Both the position numbers and the translations under genes were made by a program. Under the pieces are notes generated by a model. It saw nothing but the letters and a program-made list of their open reading frames with translations. It was not told the origin of the DNA and searched no databases. Of a stretch of 64,000 nt of DNA, positions 46,751-57,679 are shown piece by piece (the first letter of the stretch is position 1; every line of letters begins with the position of its first letter). This DNA is from Sorex araneus. Its lineage: Eukaryota > Chordata > Mammalia > Eulipotyphla > Soricidae. The stretch spans positions 99,607,426 to 99,671,425 of the forward strand of contig NC_073306.1 of NCBI RefSeq assembly GCF_027595985.1. Reading direction: 5' to 3'.

Positions 46751-48733
46751 ACCTCTACAAAGAAAACTACATAACTCTACTCCATGAAATAAAAGAGGAC
46801 ATGAGGAAATGGAAACATATCCCCTGCTTATGGATAGGGAGAATAAACATTGTCAAAATGGCAATACTCCCAAAAGCATTATACAGATTTAACGCGATCC
46901 CTATAGGGATACCCATGGCATTCTTCAAAGAAGCGGAGCAAGCAATCCTGAAATTTATATGGAACAATAAACGCCCACGGATAGCTAAAACAATTCTTGG
47001 GAAAACGATGATGGGAGGCATCACCCTCCCCAACCTTAAACTCTACTACAAAGCGGTAATAATTAAAACAGCATGGTACTGGAACAAAGGCAGAGCTGCA
47101 GATCTATGGAACAGGGTGGAATATCCCCACACACAACCTCAAATGTATGATCATCTAATCTTTGATAAAGGAGCAAGAGATGTGAAGTGGAGCAAGGAAA
47201 GCCTCTTTAACAAATGGTGCTGGCACAACTGGACAATCACATGCAAAAAAATGGGCTTAGAACTCGACCTGACACCATGCACAAAAGTCAGATCAAAATG
47301 GATTAAAGACCTCAACATCAGACCACAAACCATAAGGTACATTGAAGACAAGGTCGGCAAAACCCTCCAGGATATTGAAGATAAAGGTATCTTCAAAGAT
47401 GACACGGAACTAAGCAATCTAGTAAAAACAGAGATCAACAAATGGGACTACATTAAACTAAAAAGCTTCTGCACCACAAAAGATACAGTGACCAGAATAC
47501 AAAGACTATCTACAGAATGGGAAAGGATATTTACACAATACCCATCAGATAAGGGGTTGATATCAAGGGTATATAAAGCACTGGTTGAACTCTACAAGAA
47601 GAAAACATCCAACCCCATCAAAAAATGGGGCGAAGAAATGAACAGAAACTTTACCAAGGAAGAGATACGAATGGCCAAAAGGCACATGAAAAAGTGCTCT
47701 ACATCACTAGTCGTCAGAGAGATGCAGATCAAAACAACCATGAGATACCACCTCACACCACAGAGGCTAGCACACATCCAAAAGAACAAAAGCAACCGCT
47801 GTTGGAGAGGATGTGGGGAGAAAGGGACCCTTCTACACTGCTGGTGGGAATGCCGGCTAGTTCAGCCCTTTTGGAAAACAGTATGGACGATTCTCAAAAA
47901 ACTAGAGGTTGAGCTCCCATTTGACCCAGCAATACCACTGCTGGGAATATATCCCAGAAAAGCCAAAAAGTATAGTCGAAGTGACATATGCACTTATATG
48001 TTCACCGCAGCACTGTTTACAATAGCCAAAATCTGGAAAAAACCCGAGTGCCCTAGAACAGATGACTGTTTGAAGAAACTCTGGTACATCTATACAATGG
48101 AATACTATGCAGCTGTTAGAAAAAATGAGGTCATGACGTTTGCATATAAGTGGATCAACATGGAAAGTATCATGCTAAGTGAAATGAGTCAGAAAGAGAG
48201 AGACAGACATAGAAAGATTGCACTCATCTGTGGAATATAGAATAATAGACTAGGATTCTAACACCCAAGAATAGTAGAAATAAGTACCAGGAGATTGTTT
48301 CCATGGCTTGGAGGCTGGTCTCTCATTCTGGGTAACTCAGGGAAGGAACCACCAAGTAAAATGTGGTTGGAGGTCATGTGGGGGAAGGGTGAGGCGGGCC
48401 GAATACAGACTAGAGACTGAACACAATGGCCACTCAACACCTTTATTGCAAACCACAACACCTAATCAGAGAGAGAGAACAAAAGGGAATTCCCTGCCAT
48501 AGTGGCAGTTTGGGGTGGGGGGAGACGGGAGTGGGGAGGGGGGGAGGGATGTTGGGTTTACGGGTGGTGGAGAATGGGCACTGGTGAAGGGATGGGTTAT
48601 CGAACTTTGTATGGGGGAAGCATGAGCACAAAGATGTATGGATCTGTAACTGTACCCTCACGATGACTCTCTAATTAAAAGTAAACTAATAAAAATAAAT
48701 AAATAAATAAATAAATAAAATAAATAAATAAAA
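46750..48733 (+). mobile_element. L1, 5'-truncated, ORF2 end open for 479 codons
   Basis: A sense L1 beginning inside ORF2 ([20 protein letters not shown]). The frame is open from 46801 to 48240 with no disruption and includes the Cys/His block [19 protein letters not shown] 3' UTR and a (TAAA)-rich tail (about 48672-48733) follow. No target-site duplication is visible: the left flank is a SINE scrap and the right flank is unrelated unique DNA. The endonuclease and most of the reverse transcriptase are missing, so it is immobile. Confidence 0.95.
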
Positions 48734-48870
48734 TGGGTGTAATACTTGCACCTTCATAGTATCATGATTCAATTTGAAACAGCCGACAGTGGTAAACATC
48801 CATAGTAAACAAGGCACATGGGAAATTTTCAGTTATGATAGTAGAGTGTTAAATTACAAACTCTCTTTCA

Positions 48871-48876
48871 CAGCAG
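48871..48876 (+). promoter_or_regulatory. BICC1: Tandem NAGNAG splice acceptor
   Basis: Two CAG triplets in tandem follow the tract 'ctctctttca'. Using the second instead of the first would remove one Ser codon without shifting the frame. Confidence 0.7.
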
Positions 48877-49039
48877 CACTGACAGGTTGCTCTCAGACCC
48901 TGAACTGAGTGCTGCAGAAAGCCCTTTGGCAGACAAGAAAGCTCCTGGAGTGAGCGCGCTGCTGAAGAGGGCCGCAGCTGCCCAGCAAAACTGGGAAAGG
49001 GCGCGTCTTGCCCCTCGGCCCTCTTACATCAACACGCAG
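48874..49039 (+). CDS. BICC1: BICC1 coding exon (window exon 8): linker with Ala-rich segment
   Basis: A 166-nt exon starting with the last base of a codon and ending in phase 0. It starts (x)STDRLLSDPELSAAESPLAD and ends with LAPRPSYINTQ. It belongs to the charged, alanine-rich linker before the SAM domain (AAAAQQNWERA). It is the most diverged exon here: the segment after KKAPG reads VSALLKR where human has SERAAER, and several residues near the end also differ. The acceptor is a tandem NAGNAG (cag-cag at 48871-48876), and the donor is CAG|gtaatg. The L1 poly(A) tail ends only 140 nt upstream. Confidence 0.94.
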
Positions 49040-49378
49040 GTAATGAGGTTAAAGAATGGGAAGGGCGTCCAGATGGAGAGTTTGGAATGGGAGATTCAGT
49101 GAGTGTTTAGCAGTAGTGCAGAAATCAGATTTCCCTTCTGCACTCCAGACCAAATTAAATTTAAATATATTTGCAATAGTTAGGAATCGGTTCTAACTAA
49201 ATGTTAACACTAAACTACAAGAATTAACTTACAAAGAATTAGTTAATATTTAAAATGACAAAACAATGTATATCTTTCTTATAAAAAGACATTGTTCATC
49301 AGCTGCTTAAATTTTAGATTAAAATGAATTTTAGATGATGAATTTTAGACTTATTTCTCTTTTAGTGCTTCAAAACTG

Positions 49379-49684
49379 TAGCACTGTAGCACTGTCGTCC
49401 CATTGTTCATCGATTTGCTCGAGTGGGCACCAGTAACGTTTTCATTGCGAGACTTGTTGTTACTGTTTTTGGCATATTGAATACGACACAGGGAGCTTGC
49501 CAGCAGAGCTTGGAGAGCTCCCTGTGTGAGCGAGATACTCTTGGGTAGCTTGCCAGGCTCTACCATGTGGGCGAGACACTCTCAGTAGCTTGCCGGGCTC
49601 TCTGAGAGGAACAGTGGAATCAAACCCCGGTTGGCCACATGCAAGGCAAATGCCCTTATCCACTTTGCTATCACTCCAGCCCCG
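49379..49684 (-). mobile_element. Long-family SINE, enlarged variant
   Basis: A reverse copy of about 305 bp. The 'gtagcttgcca(g)gctct' body module occurs in extra copies (49490-49600), making it longer than the other long-family members. Imperfect flanks: 'gcttcaaaac' and 'gcttcacaac'. Confidence 0.9.
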
Positions 49685-51193
49685 CTTCACAACAACCTTG
49701 AGTAATAGATATACTTATAAAATGAAAATTTTGTATTTGTTGTATGATTGACACAGTTACAAAAATTAATATAAAATTATTTATAAAGTAGATACCAAAT
49801 ACTAATGATTAAATTAGAATAATTTAATACTAATACTAATGATTAATTAGAAAAAAAACAGAAGATAAAGTAATTTCCTCAGCAGGAATTTTTCCTTAGC
49901 AGGAATTTTTTTTTTTAGGTAAACTGCTCAATAAAATGTTGAGCATAAAATTCAGAAATCAAATTTCCATTTAGATCGCAATATGAAAAAGAAGAATTTT
50001 GTGCTTTTGAAGATTCTTACATATATTGATTTCAGTGACAGAATAACTGAGTAGACTTTCTTAGTTCACTGTAAGAGATTTATGATCCCCTTTAACCACT
50101 TTTCCCCAAAGGAATAATTTTTCACAAAATCCTAGAAAGAGAAAGATCAGATATGTCAAGTAAATTAATTCATGGAATTAAATTATACTTATATATTTCC
50201 AGTGAAAACCATGGTGCAGTTCCATTTGTATTTTATTTTTTGCATTTCAGCATTTTTCTAATATTGTGTTTAGATGAATATATTTATAAAAGCCATGGCT
50301 TTTGTAAAGTCATTTTTTAAGTATTTTATATTTGATATAAACTTTTACATGCCAGGTTTATTTGTAAATTTAGCATCAAAAACAATATATTTACCTGGAT
50401 CTTTATTTTCACTTAATATAAATTAAAATTCTCTCAACTAATAAGTGCCAAATTCCTTTTATAAAAGGGAATTTGGCATTTGTAGTTAATCTCTAAGTCC
50501 ATCTTGCAGCTCTTACTTTCTTTTCTATCAGGTTTTCACCTGTAGTGAACCATTTTTATGTTTCTTCTTTGAGGATAAACGTTCCAGTGCTAGAGTTTCA
50601 ATTTAAGTTGTTGTATTTATACCACTAGTGAAGACCTGACTCTTAAAATCAGTAAGAAATCAGTGGTAGTCATTGAGAAATACTGAAGACTTCCCTAGTT
50701 CCTTTAGCTTTGAATGACGTGTCTCCTGACTGTTCTTGTACTTTATCCAGCTTTTTTCCACATTTACCTCACTTATTAATTTATTTCATGGTTATCTTTT
50801 CACTCATTCCTGTTAATACTCTTAATGCTTTGAAACTATAATTTTTAAAAAATCATTATTGTATTCTTCCACAAAGTTCAGCACAGTCCCGTTAATGAGA
50901 AGGTGCTCAAACTCATGCTGAACCAATTAATGAATTCAAGCATTTCCCCACACCTTGCCCTTAGTTGTTAATTAACAATTGTTTATTTTTAATTACAAGG
51001 CCATTTTAAACCTAGGATTTAAAAAATATAATCAAATTTTGTTATCTGAAAAGCTGGCTCTTTCGGTTTACTGTCAAATTCTCAAATTCATATGGGATAG
51101 TTCTGTTTACTTTTATTACTCTGGTCTAATTATCATTTATAGCATATTTCACTCTGCAGAAGCAACCTGTTTTAACCCATAAATTATATATGC

Positions 51194-51367
51194 GGGGCTG
51201 GAGCTATAGTACAACAGGTTGGGCATTTGCCTTGCACGCGGCCAATCCAGGTTGGATTTCCAGCATCCCATATGGTCCTCCAAGCACCGCCGGGAGTAAC
51301 TCCTGAGTGCAAAGCCAGGAGTAACCCCTATGCATGGCCGGGTGTGATCCAAGAAGAAAAAAAAAAT
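51194..51367 (+). mobile_element. SOR-type SINE, short family, with TSD
   Basis: 'ggggctggagctatagtaca' to 'gccgggtgtgatccaag' plus an A-rich tail. The flanks share 'tatatatgc' (51185-51193 and 51370-51378). Confidence 0.92.
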
Positions 51368-51419
51368 CTATATATGCATGGTATAATCCTCCAGGAAGAA
51401 GTGCCAAAAATAAAAAAAA

Positions 51420-51540
51420 AAACTTTTATTTCTGGGCCACACCCAGCAGTGTTCAGGGGACTATATGGGGGGTCAGGGATTGAACCCCAGTTGACTTCAT
51501 ACAAGGCAAATACTCTTTCCGCTATACTGTTACTCCAGGC
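51420..51540 (-). mobile_element. Degenerate short-family SINE
   Basis: 'ctgggccacacccagcagtg', 'gggattgaaccccagttgac', ending 'ctgttactccagg'. An internal part is missing. Confidence 0.85.
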
Positions 51541-52318
51541 TGTAAAGAATTCTCATTGATTGGTTTTTAACCTTCCTCGTATCCCTAAGTGATATTTTTA
51601 AATCAAGACTTCAACTATTCCCTAAACTGGGGAGTTGAGAATACTAAGTAATTAACATTTGCAATATAGCTATATATCTCAGAATGAACTACCTTGGTCC
51701 TTGTAGACCCCTCTGGTGTTTTAGCTACTTATTTAATGTTAATAGAAAGAAAGAATGATGTCATCTAATCTTATGCAACAAAGTAAATAGAGCTAACTTT
51801 TATTGTATTGCTAAACATCATTGTAAATTAAATATAGACATTTGTCATTTATCTCACTTCAATAGCAAAGACTGTTAATTTGGTTCAGCAGTTTCTCAAG
51901 CTGTGATAGATATCATTTCAGCCATGTTTAACTTAAAAGAAAAAGATTTTTAAGAAAAAGAAACAGATAAACTGAAAGCATTTTTTTAGTGAAGTGTTTT
52001 CACAGTTTATGTTGTTCAGCTATTCTTTATCTTATATTGGTCCTGGTATTTAGAAGTTTATATCAGATAATTTTTTCTTATTAAGGAAGTTTGTTAGTTC
52101 ATAATTATTATAACTTAAAAGCAAGAGGCAGTAATTCTTTATTCTAATTAGTTTTCAAAACATGTTTAGGGCCAGAATGATAGTACAGGCATCGATGTGT
52201 ATCAAAGCTTAGCATTTGGACAGACTGATTCATGGCTCAAAATCATCTAATCATGGAGTAATTTGGCATGTCATCTGTTTAGAGTACAATAAAGATATTT
52301 TTTCTGTTTTACTTTAAG

Positions 52319-52358
52319 GCCTTTGACTATGAACAAAAGAAGCTATTAGCAACCAAAG
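52319..52358 (+). CDS. BICC1: BICC1 coding exon (window exon 9): 40-nt mini-exon
   Basis: A very short exon encoding AFDYEQKKLLATK plus the first base of the next codon. It starts in phase 0, with acceptor ACTTTAAG, and ends with donor AAAG|gtatgt. The 13 residues agree with human BICC1 as I recall it. At 40 nt it is not a multiple of three, so skipping it would shift the frame. Confidence 0.95.
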
Positions 52359-52741
52359 GTATGTGATACATTGTTGATCTATACCTTGATTTTTATTTTT
52401 TAAAGCAGACCTATACAAAGTTTGGGGAAAAATTGAGATACTTTTTACTTATAGAAAAGAAACCAAGAATGTTTATGTTTAAATTACACAAATCTTGTTT
52501 AAGTTAAATGTATTTTGTTGAATAGATTAACATTAGATCACCACAATACTATAGCATATTTGAATTCACTGTTTCAGATAAGATGTGTTATGAAGATATT
52601 TTAAAGCATTTTATTCTAAACTTAGTGATTATTAATAAACAGTGATTATTTCTTTACATATATCAAAATCAGCATTCACTGGTATTTTGTGTAATACATT
52701 AAGAGTACAAAGCATTTGTTTCATAATTCTGTTTTCCAAAG
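52359..52741 (+). other. BICC1: BICC1 intron between window exons 9 and 10
   Basis: An intron of 383 nt with no repeat recognised. Its acceptor ends in CCAAAG, with A at position -3, which is a weak acceptor. Confidence 0.92.
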
Positions 52742-52896
52742 CTATGTTAAAGAAACCAGTGGTGACAGAGGTCCGAACACCCACAAATACCTGGAGTGGC
52801 CTGGGGTTTTCTAAGTCCATGCCGGCTGAGACTATCAAGGAACTGAGAAGAGCTAACCATGTATCGTATAAACCCACAATGACAACTACTTTTGAG
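52742..52896 (+). CDS. BICC1: BICC1 coding exon (window exon 10)
   Basis: A 155-nt exon whose first two bases complete an Ala codon. It reads (A)MLKKPVVTEVRTPTNTWSG, then LGFSKSMPAETIKELRRANH and VSYKPTMTTTFE. It is conserved linker sequence upstream of the SAM domain, with one Tyr-to-Phe change (human TTTYE). The donor is GAG|gtttgt, and the exon ends in phase 0, matching exon 11. It has no known catalytic or binding motif. Confidence 0.96.
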
Positions 52897-54453
52897 GTTT
52901 GTAGAATCGTACCCTACTCATTCTTCCTATATATTCTCCTATAGAAAAGAGAACATTCACCTTCTCTACATACACCCCTCCTTTATTTCAATAAGGAAAA
53001 TCATCTATAGCTTATTTGTTTTGTAAAATTCCTATTTCTATAAAGTTGTAACAGCCTTGTAGGGTTTTCATAAATCTATTAAAATTGTACATCATCCATT
53101 AGGAGATATAAGTTCGGATAAATCTGCTTTTGTTAAGAAGAGAGTTTTTTAAGTGATAGGACAAGACTGAGATATTAGGTAAAGGACATATATAAGAGTA
53201 CACAAAAATATATTAAGATAAAAGACACCTTATACAATGTATAAAATAACCTTATACAAATGGCATCACTTGTAATCCTCTATTGGGGGAAAAGGCAAAT
53301 ACTTAACAAAGCTTTCTGATATGAGCTAAAAATTCAGTGTATTCAGCTATGCCAGGAACATAGCAGGAAATGCTGCAAACAAGAGTTCCAAAGTTTTATG
53401 TTTCCCAGATGTTGGCTCCTCTGCTCCGGGTGAGACTGGGAAGCTGGCATCCTCACCACATTGAGAAGGGATCCAGGGACCCAGAGCCCTCAGCCAGGCC
53501 ACACGTGATCACACAGCAAGGCTTTTTCCATTTGAGAGTATCAGATTTTGGCTATAAACCTGGGAGAATAGGGGTAGAGCTAAAGAGAGTTGAACTCACG
53601 CACACAAAATACTGAGGAGACGAGAGACAAACCCGAACTTGGATGAAAATGATTAATCCAAGAAACACAGTCTTCTACTATAAGCCAAAAAGCAAACGCT
53701 GGCTAAGGGCTTCATAATTATAAGTCTAAAAACTAGCATTTGTAGATTGACTTTTTTTTTTTTTTACCCATAGTCTTTGTAATAAACTAGACCATTGATG
53801 AAAGGCAAACCAAATGTGCTATTTTGTGTGTTTGTTTCTTTGAGCAAGTGAAAAAGAAAATACCACTCAAACACTAAAAAGAACTGTCTCCTGCGAATTC
53901 CATTGTCAGACTTACAATAGCAAGCCAGCAGGCTATATTTAAAGATTGAAGTTACAGCCAGCTGTCAAAATGTAGAAGCCATTATGAATAATGTCGGGGC
54001 ACTAGGAGGTACACTCCTTTTTTTGCCCTTAGAGCTATGAGAGAAAAGAAACATTTTCTTTTGATGCTAGAGACCCTAAGACTGCTGTGGTAAAATTTAG
54101 ACTTTCAATTGATGCATCCTTGGCTACCAGTTTCAACCAGCCTTGCTTTTGGCAGAATAGAGTGAGTAGGTGGTTGGTTCTGTGTCTGTACCGATAGAGG
54201 TGAAATATTTTACCTTTGAAATCCTAATTGTTTGCTACGATCAATAGCACAGCATTGAAATTATATTTATTCTGTAAATGTAGTGGTCAAATATAGGAGT
54301 CTGACAGTCACCACTATCACAAGCGTGGTTCTGGTGAACAATTTCACTCTTTAACTTCTTATTTGGGGTGGTTTGAGGGTTATATGAGAGGGCATCAGTA
54401 TGTAACACAATACATGTTATTTCCACTGGAAAATGTTACTAGGAGTCTGATAA

Positions 54454-54517
54454 AAGTATTTTAATACTTATTTAATAAGTATTAATAAAATACTTAATAA
54501 GTATTTTAATACTTATT
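54454..54517. repeat. AT-rich near-palindrome with 19-bp direct repeat
   Basis: 'aagtattttaatacttatt' occurs at 54455-54473 and 54499-54517. The sequence between is close to its reverse complement, so the block can fold into a hairpin or cruciform. Confidence 0.9.
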
Positions 54518-54639
54518 GCTGAAACTATTACTGGACATTCAACTCGACACACTTCTTATATCTAGAGAAAGACCTTGGGCCAGTCCATGAAGACAGTGCA
54601 TAGTCATGATTACCTTAGATCACTTTCATTGATTTCTTT

Positions 54640-54815
54640 TTGTTGTTGTTTATTTGAGGGACATACCCAGTGGTGCTCGGGCTTACTCCTGGTTCTGCTG
54701 CATTCAGGGAGTACTCTTGGTGGTGCTTGGAGGACCATATGGGGTGCTAGGGGATCAAACCTGGGTTTGCTGCATGCAAGACAAACGCTCACCTGCTGTA
54801 CTGTTGTCCAGCCCC
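54640..54815 (-). mobile_element. Short-family SINE
   Basis: 'gggacatacccagtggtgct', 'ggaccatatggggtgctagg', ending 'tactgttgtccagcccc'. Confidence 0.88.
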
Positions 54816-54959
54816 GTTTTTGGTTTCTTGATGGGTTACAAGGTATATTTCCACTTAGAAGCTTTTCGGTTCTTGTAACCTTTCAGTACAAACACGGCTC
54901 AGGAAAGTTAACTGTATTATTTGAGACCATGGCAAAAGAAATGAGAAAGGACTTGAATT

Positions 54960-55115
54960 CTTTTTGTGGGGGACAGAGGTGGTGGGTGTGGGGGGACGGT
55001 TTGAATACTTGGTGGGGGCCAAACCTGGTGATGCTTGGGGCACTGTATGTGGTGCCAGGAATTTGACTGGGATCAGTCACAAGCAAGACAGCCTTATATT
55101 AATGGCTTAATCCAG
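54960..55115 (-). mobile_element. Degenerate short-family SINE
   Basis: 'gggccaaacctggtgatgct', 'gcactgtatgtggtgccagg', 'agcaagacagcc'. Confidence 0.6.
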
Positions 55116-56084
55116 AGAGTACTTAGCAGTAACTCATAAATGATCCAGAACCATGTTGCCCTACCTTAACAGACATAAGAATCACTTGGCGAGCTTGAGA
55201 AAAGTGACCAGTTTTCCCTCAAGATTTCATCAGGTAGGGAACAGGCATCAGGAATTCACATTTTCGGCAGAAGTCTAGTGTGAAACTGATGTGCTAAGTC
55301 AGAAACACAAAGGGGCTGGCGATTTTGTACAAATGATAGCAGAACCTGCCACTCTTGTTCTGGAACATACCAAGGACCAGTTGGGCCACTTTCTGAGGAC
55401 AAGATGTGAAAGGTCTGGCTCAATCCTTTCCTGTGGCTTTTCTGGCTTTGGTTCTTCTGGACTTGCTGTCCCACCTTCTTGGCTGATGTCTAGTAGCCCC
55501 TTTCACTTGAAAGGTCAGGAAGTGGGTGTGACCAGCTAGATCAGAGCCCAGGCATTCCCCACACAACCCTAGTCTTGAGGACCGCTTTTGTTTTTTTTAA
55601 TTTTGTTTCGTATTTCATGGAGGGCCAAGGGTCTCTCTGACTCTTGACAAAGGTAGAGAGCCCTGTAGTCTCCTTTTATTGATCATGGTACCTCAAAAGG
55701 CGCAATACAGAGACATCACCAAAGACATGAAAGAAAATTACAGAAAGAACATTGAGATAGCGAAACATTGTTGAGGACCGTTTTTAAACACTGCTGATGA
55801 AAAGATGTGATCCATCTTTCTTTGGAAGTAGTGTCTCTGTTGTGTGTGTAAGACTTAAATTTACCCTCATTGCTTCTAAGATCTGGGGAAATCCACCCTC
55901 CCCCACCCCCCATCTTACATGACCAGTTGGTATTTGCGTATACCTGCCTTTCCTTTTTTCTACTATAGCTTAGAGCTGTTTACAAAAACTAGGCATTGAG
56001 GTTTGTGTTTGTAGTTTAGGGACAGCATGGAAGACTTACCTGGAGGGAGGTGGATTAAAATTTGTAAGGAGAGATTATCACAAC

Positions 56085-56220
56085 CCTGGAGAGATGGTGT
56101 AGAATGGTGGAGCTCATGCTTTGTGTGCCGGAGCCCTGGGTTTGATCCCTGGCACCACAGGGCCCTCCGAGAATGGTGCTGGGAATAGCCCCCAAACACT
56201 GCTGTAACCCCAAACCAAAA
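56085..56220 (+). mobile_element. Degenerate short-family SINE
   Basis: 'ccctggagagatggtgtaga', 'ctgggtttgatccctggcac', 'ccccaaacactgctgtaacc'. Confidence 0.75.
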
Positions 56221-56224
56221 TCAC

Positions 56225-56257
<33 letters not shown>

Positions 56258-56258
56258 A
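56221..56258. repeat. (CA)n microsatellite
   Basis: CA repeat with one AA interruption, at the tail of the SINE. Confidence 0.95.
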
Positions 56259-57560
56259 CAAGACTTGACCACATTTCTGCTTATAGCACTAATATTTTCA
56301 AATTGGAGGATGACTAGAAAACTTTTTCCATTTTTCCATACTCTTTTCCAAAGAAAAATAAAACCAAATGGTCATGGAGAATGCTGATCTATGAGAAGAA
56401 ACATGTTTGGCCAGTAGGTTCTGCTGGGTGTGGGCCCCTCTCTGTGCCAGAGATCAAGGCACTTGGAGTTTCTTACTCTAGGAAACTTGCCCCAGGCAAG
56501 TCTAGCTTTGAGTTCTGTATTCGGATCACAGAGTAGCTAGACTTAAATCATTGTTTCCAGTTAGGGTAGCCATGATAAAAAAGCCTGATCCCAAGAGCTC
56601 CTTTAGATAAGAAGTAAACAGCTTGAGGCTTTTTTTATTTTCTGCAAGACTCAAAAAATATGATCCTGTGATACATAGGTCTTTGACCTATCAAGAGAAC
56701 TATAAAGAGATTTGAAATTATGCTTTTGATATTTTTTGACACTTATTTCTTAAAAGTTTAAGTAATGGTCACATAGCCTTAGGAACAACAACTTCCTGCA
56801 TTAGGAGTCATAAGTGTATCTAATTTCTTCAGTAACAAGAGTAATGAAATTATTTAAAATTTTACAAATCAAAGAATGGAGGTAAGCTAAGATGTTTTTT
56901 GTATTTTATTTGTATTTTAACAAATAATTATTGATACTAAACTAGTTATATAATTATATTTTACTCCAACATATTTCTTTAACTTGCCTGATATAGCAAA
57001 GTGAATGAAATCAGCTAGGAAGTTTTATATAGTCAGGAAACAGAGTCAGAACTTACTTTGTATTTTTTCACATAATGACCTTGAGAATGGTTCTAGCAAT
57101 TATAGTTTTCTCCCTTGCTACACTGGTTTTTTTCTTGGTTGAAATATATAATGTTAAAGATGTTTTGAATTGAAAAGCCGATTACTTTTTATGTCAGTCA
57201 TATCTTTTTTCCAATGTTCCCTTCCAAAAGTTAGTACATGGAATGTGTAGGAGAAAACATCTTTTGAGACTTAGTAATTCCACCAATATTAAATACCTTC
57301 TATGTTCCAGTCAATTTTGGCACTAAAGATAAAATCTTTAAATATAAGGCTCTTAATTTCATGAACATTTTAATCTTTATTGGATACAAAGGTTTTGCTC
57401 TTCTTAAAGGCATTCATTAATAAAATCCCCTGTTTAAATAGAAACAGATGCTGCTTTAGAGTAGGTTATCATTGTAGGCTAATGATCAGATGACATCCAT
57501 GCTAAGATTTCAGTGCCAAAAAGACCAATATTGTGACAATTTCGAGCAAGAGCACTGGCA

Positions 57561-57596
57561 TAAGGGAATAACTGGCATTTAGGGAATAACTGGCAT
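57561..57596. repeat. Short tandem duplication
   Basis: 'agggaataactggcatt' occurs twice in tandem. Confidence 0.85.
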
Positions 57597-57679
57597 TACA
57601 TACTAAAGTCAGAACGAGCTCATGGAGTAGAACATGGATATGTTGGTGGACTATTGAAATATAAGGTTAGAGGGTTTTT

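Larger units (their letters stand above)
45164..48873 (+). other. BICC1: BICC1 interval lacking the expected linker exons
   Basis: A stretch of 3710 nt between window exons 7 and 8. I read 45164-46750 and 48734-48873 in all + frames and found no sequence for the linker (human begins LLGPTTLSLN and ends near NSHLHS). It contains two degenerate short-type SINEs, a 3' SINE scrap, a SINE fragment at 46716-46750 and a 5'-truncated L1 (46750-48733). Exon 7 leaves one base of a codon and exon 8 supplies only one, so splicing them together shifts the frame and meets a TGA within about a dozen codons. Confidence 0.85.
49040..52318 (+). other. BICC1: BICC1 intron between window exons 8 and 9
   Basis: An intron of 3279 nt. 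It contains an enlarged long-type SINE in reverse (49379-49684), a short-type SINE (51194-51367) and a degenerate reverse SINE (51420-51540). The blocks 49690-51180 and 51545-52310 are AT-rich with nothing recognised. Confidence 0.88.

Noticed and set aside
44977..49039. The whole locus as a processed BICC1 pseudogene
   Set aside because: Introns, splice sites and phases are preserved and the exons are highly conserved, so this is the genuine multi-exon locus even though it carries a stop and a missing block.
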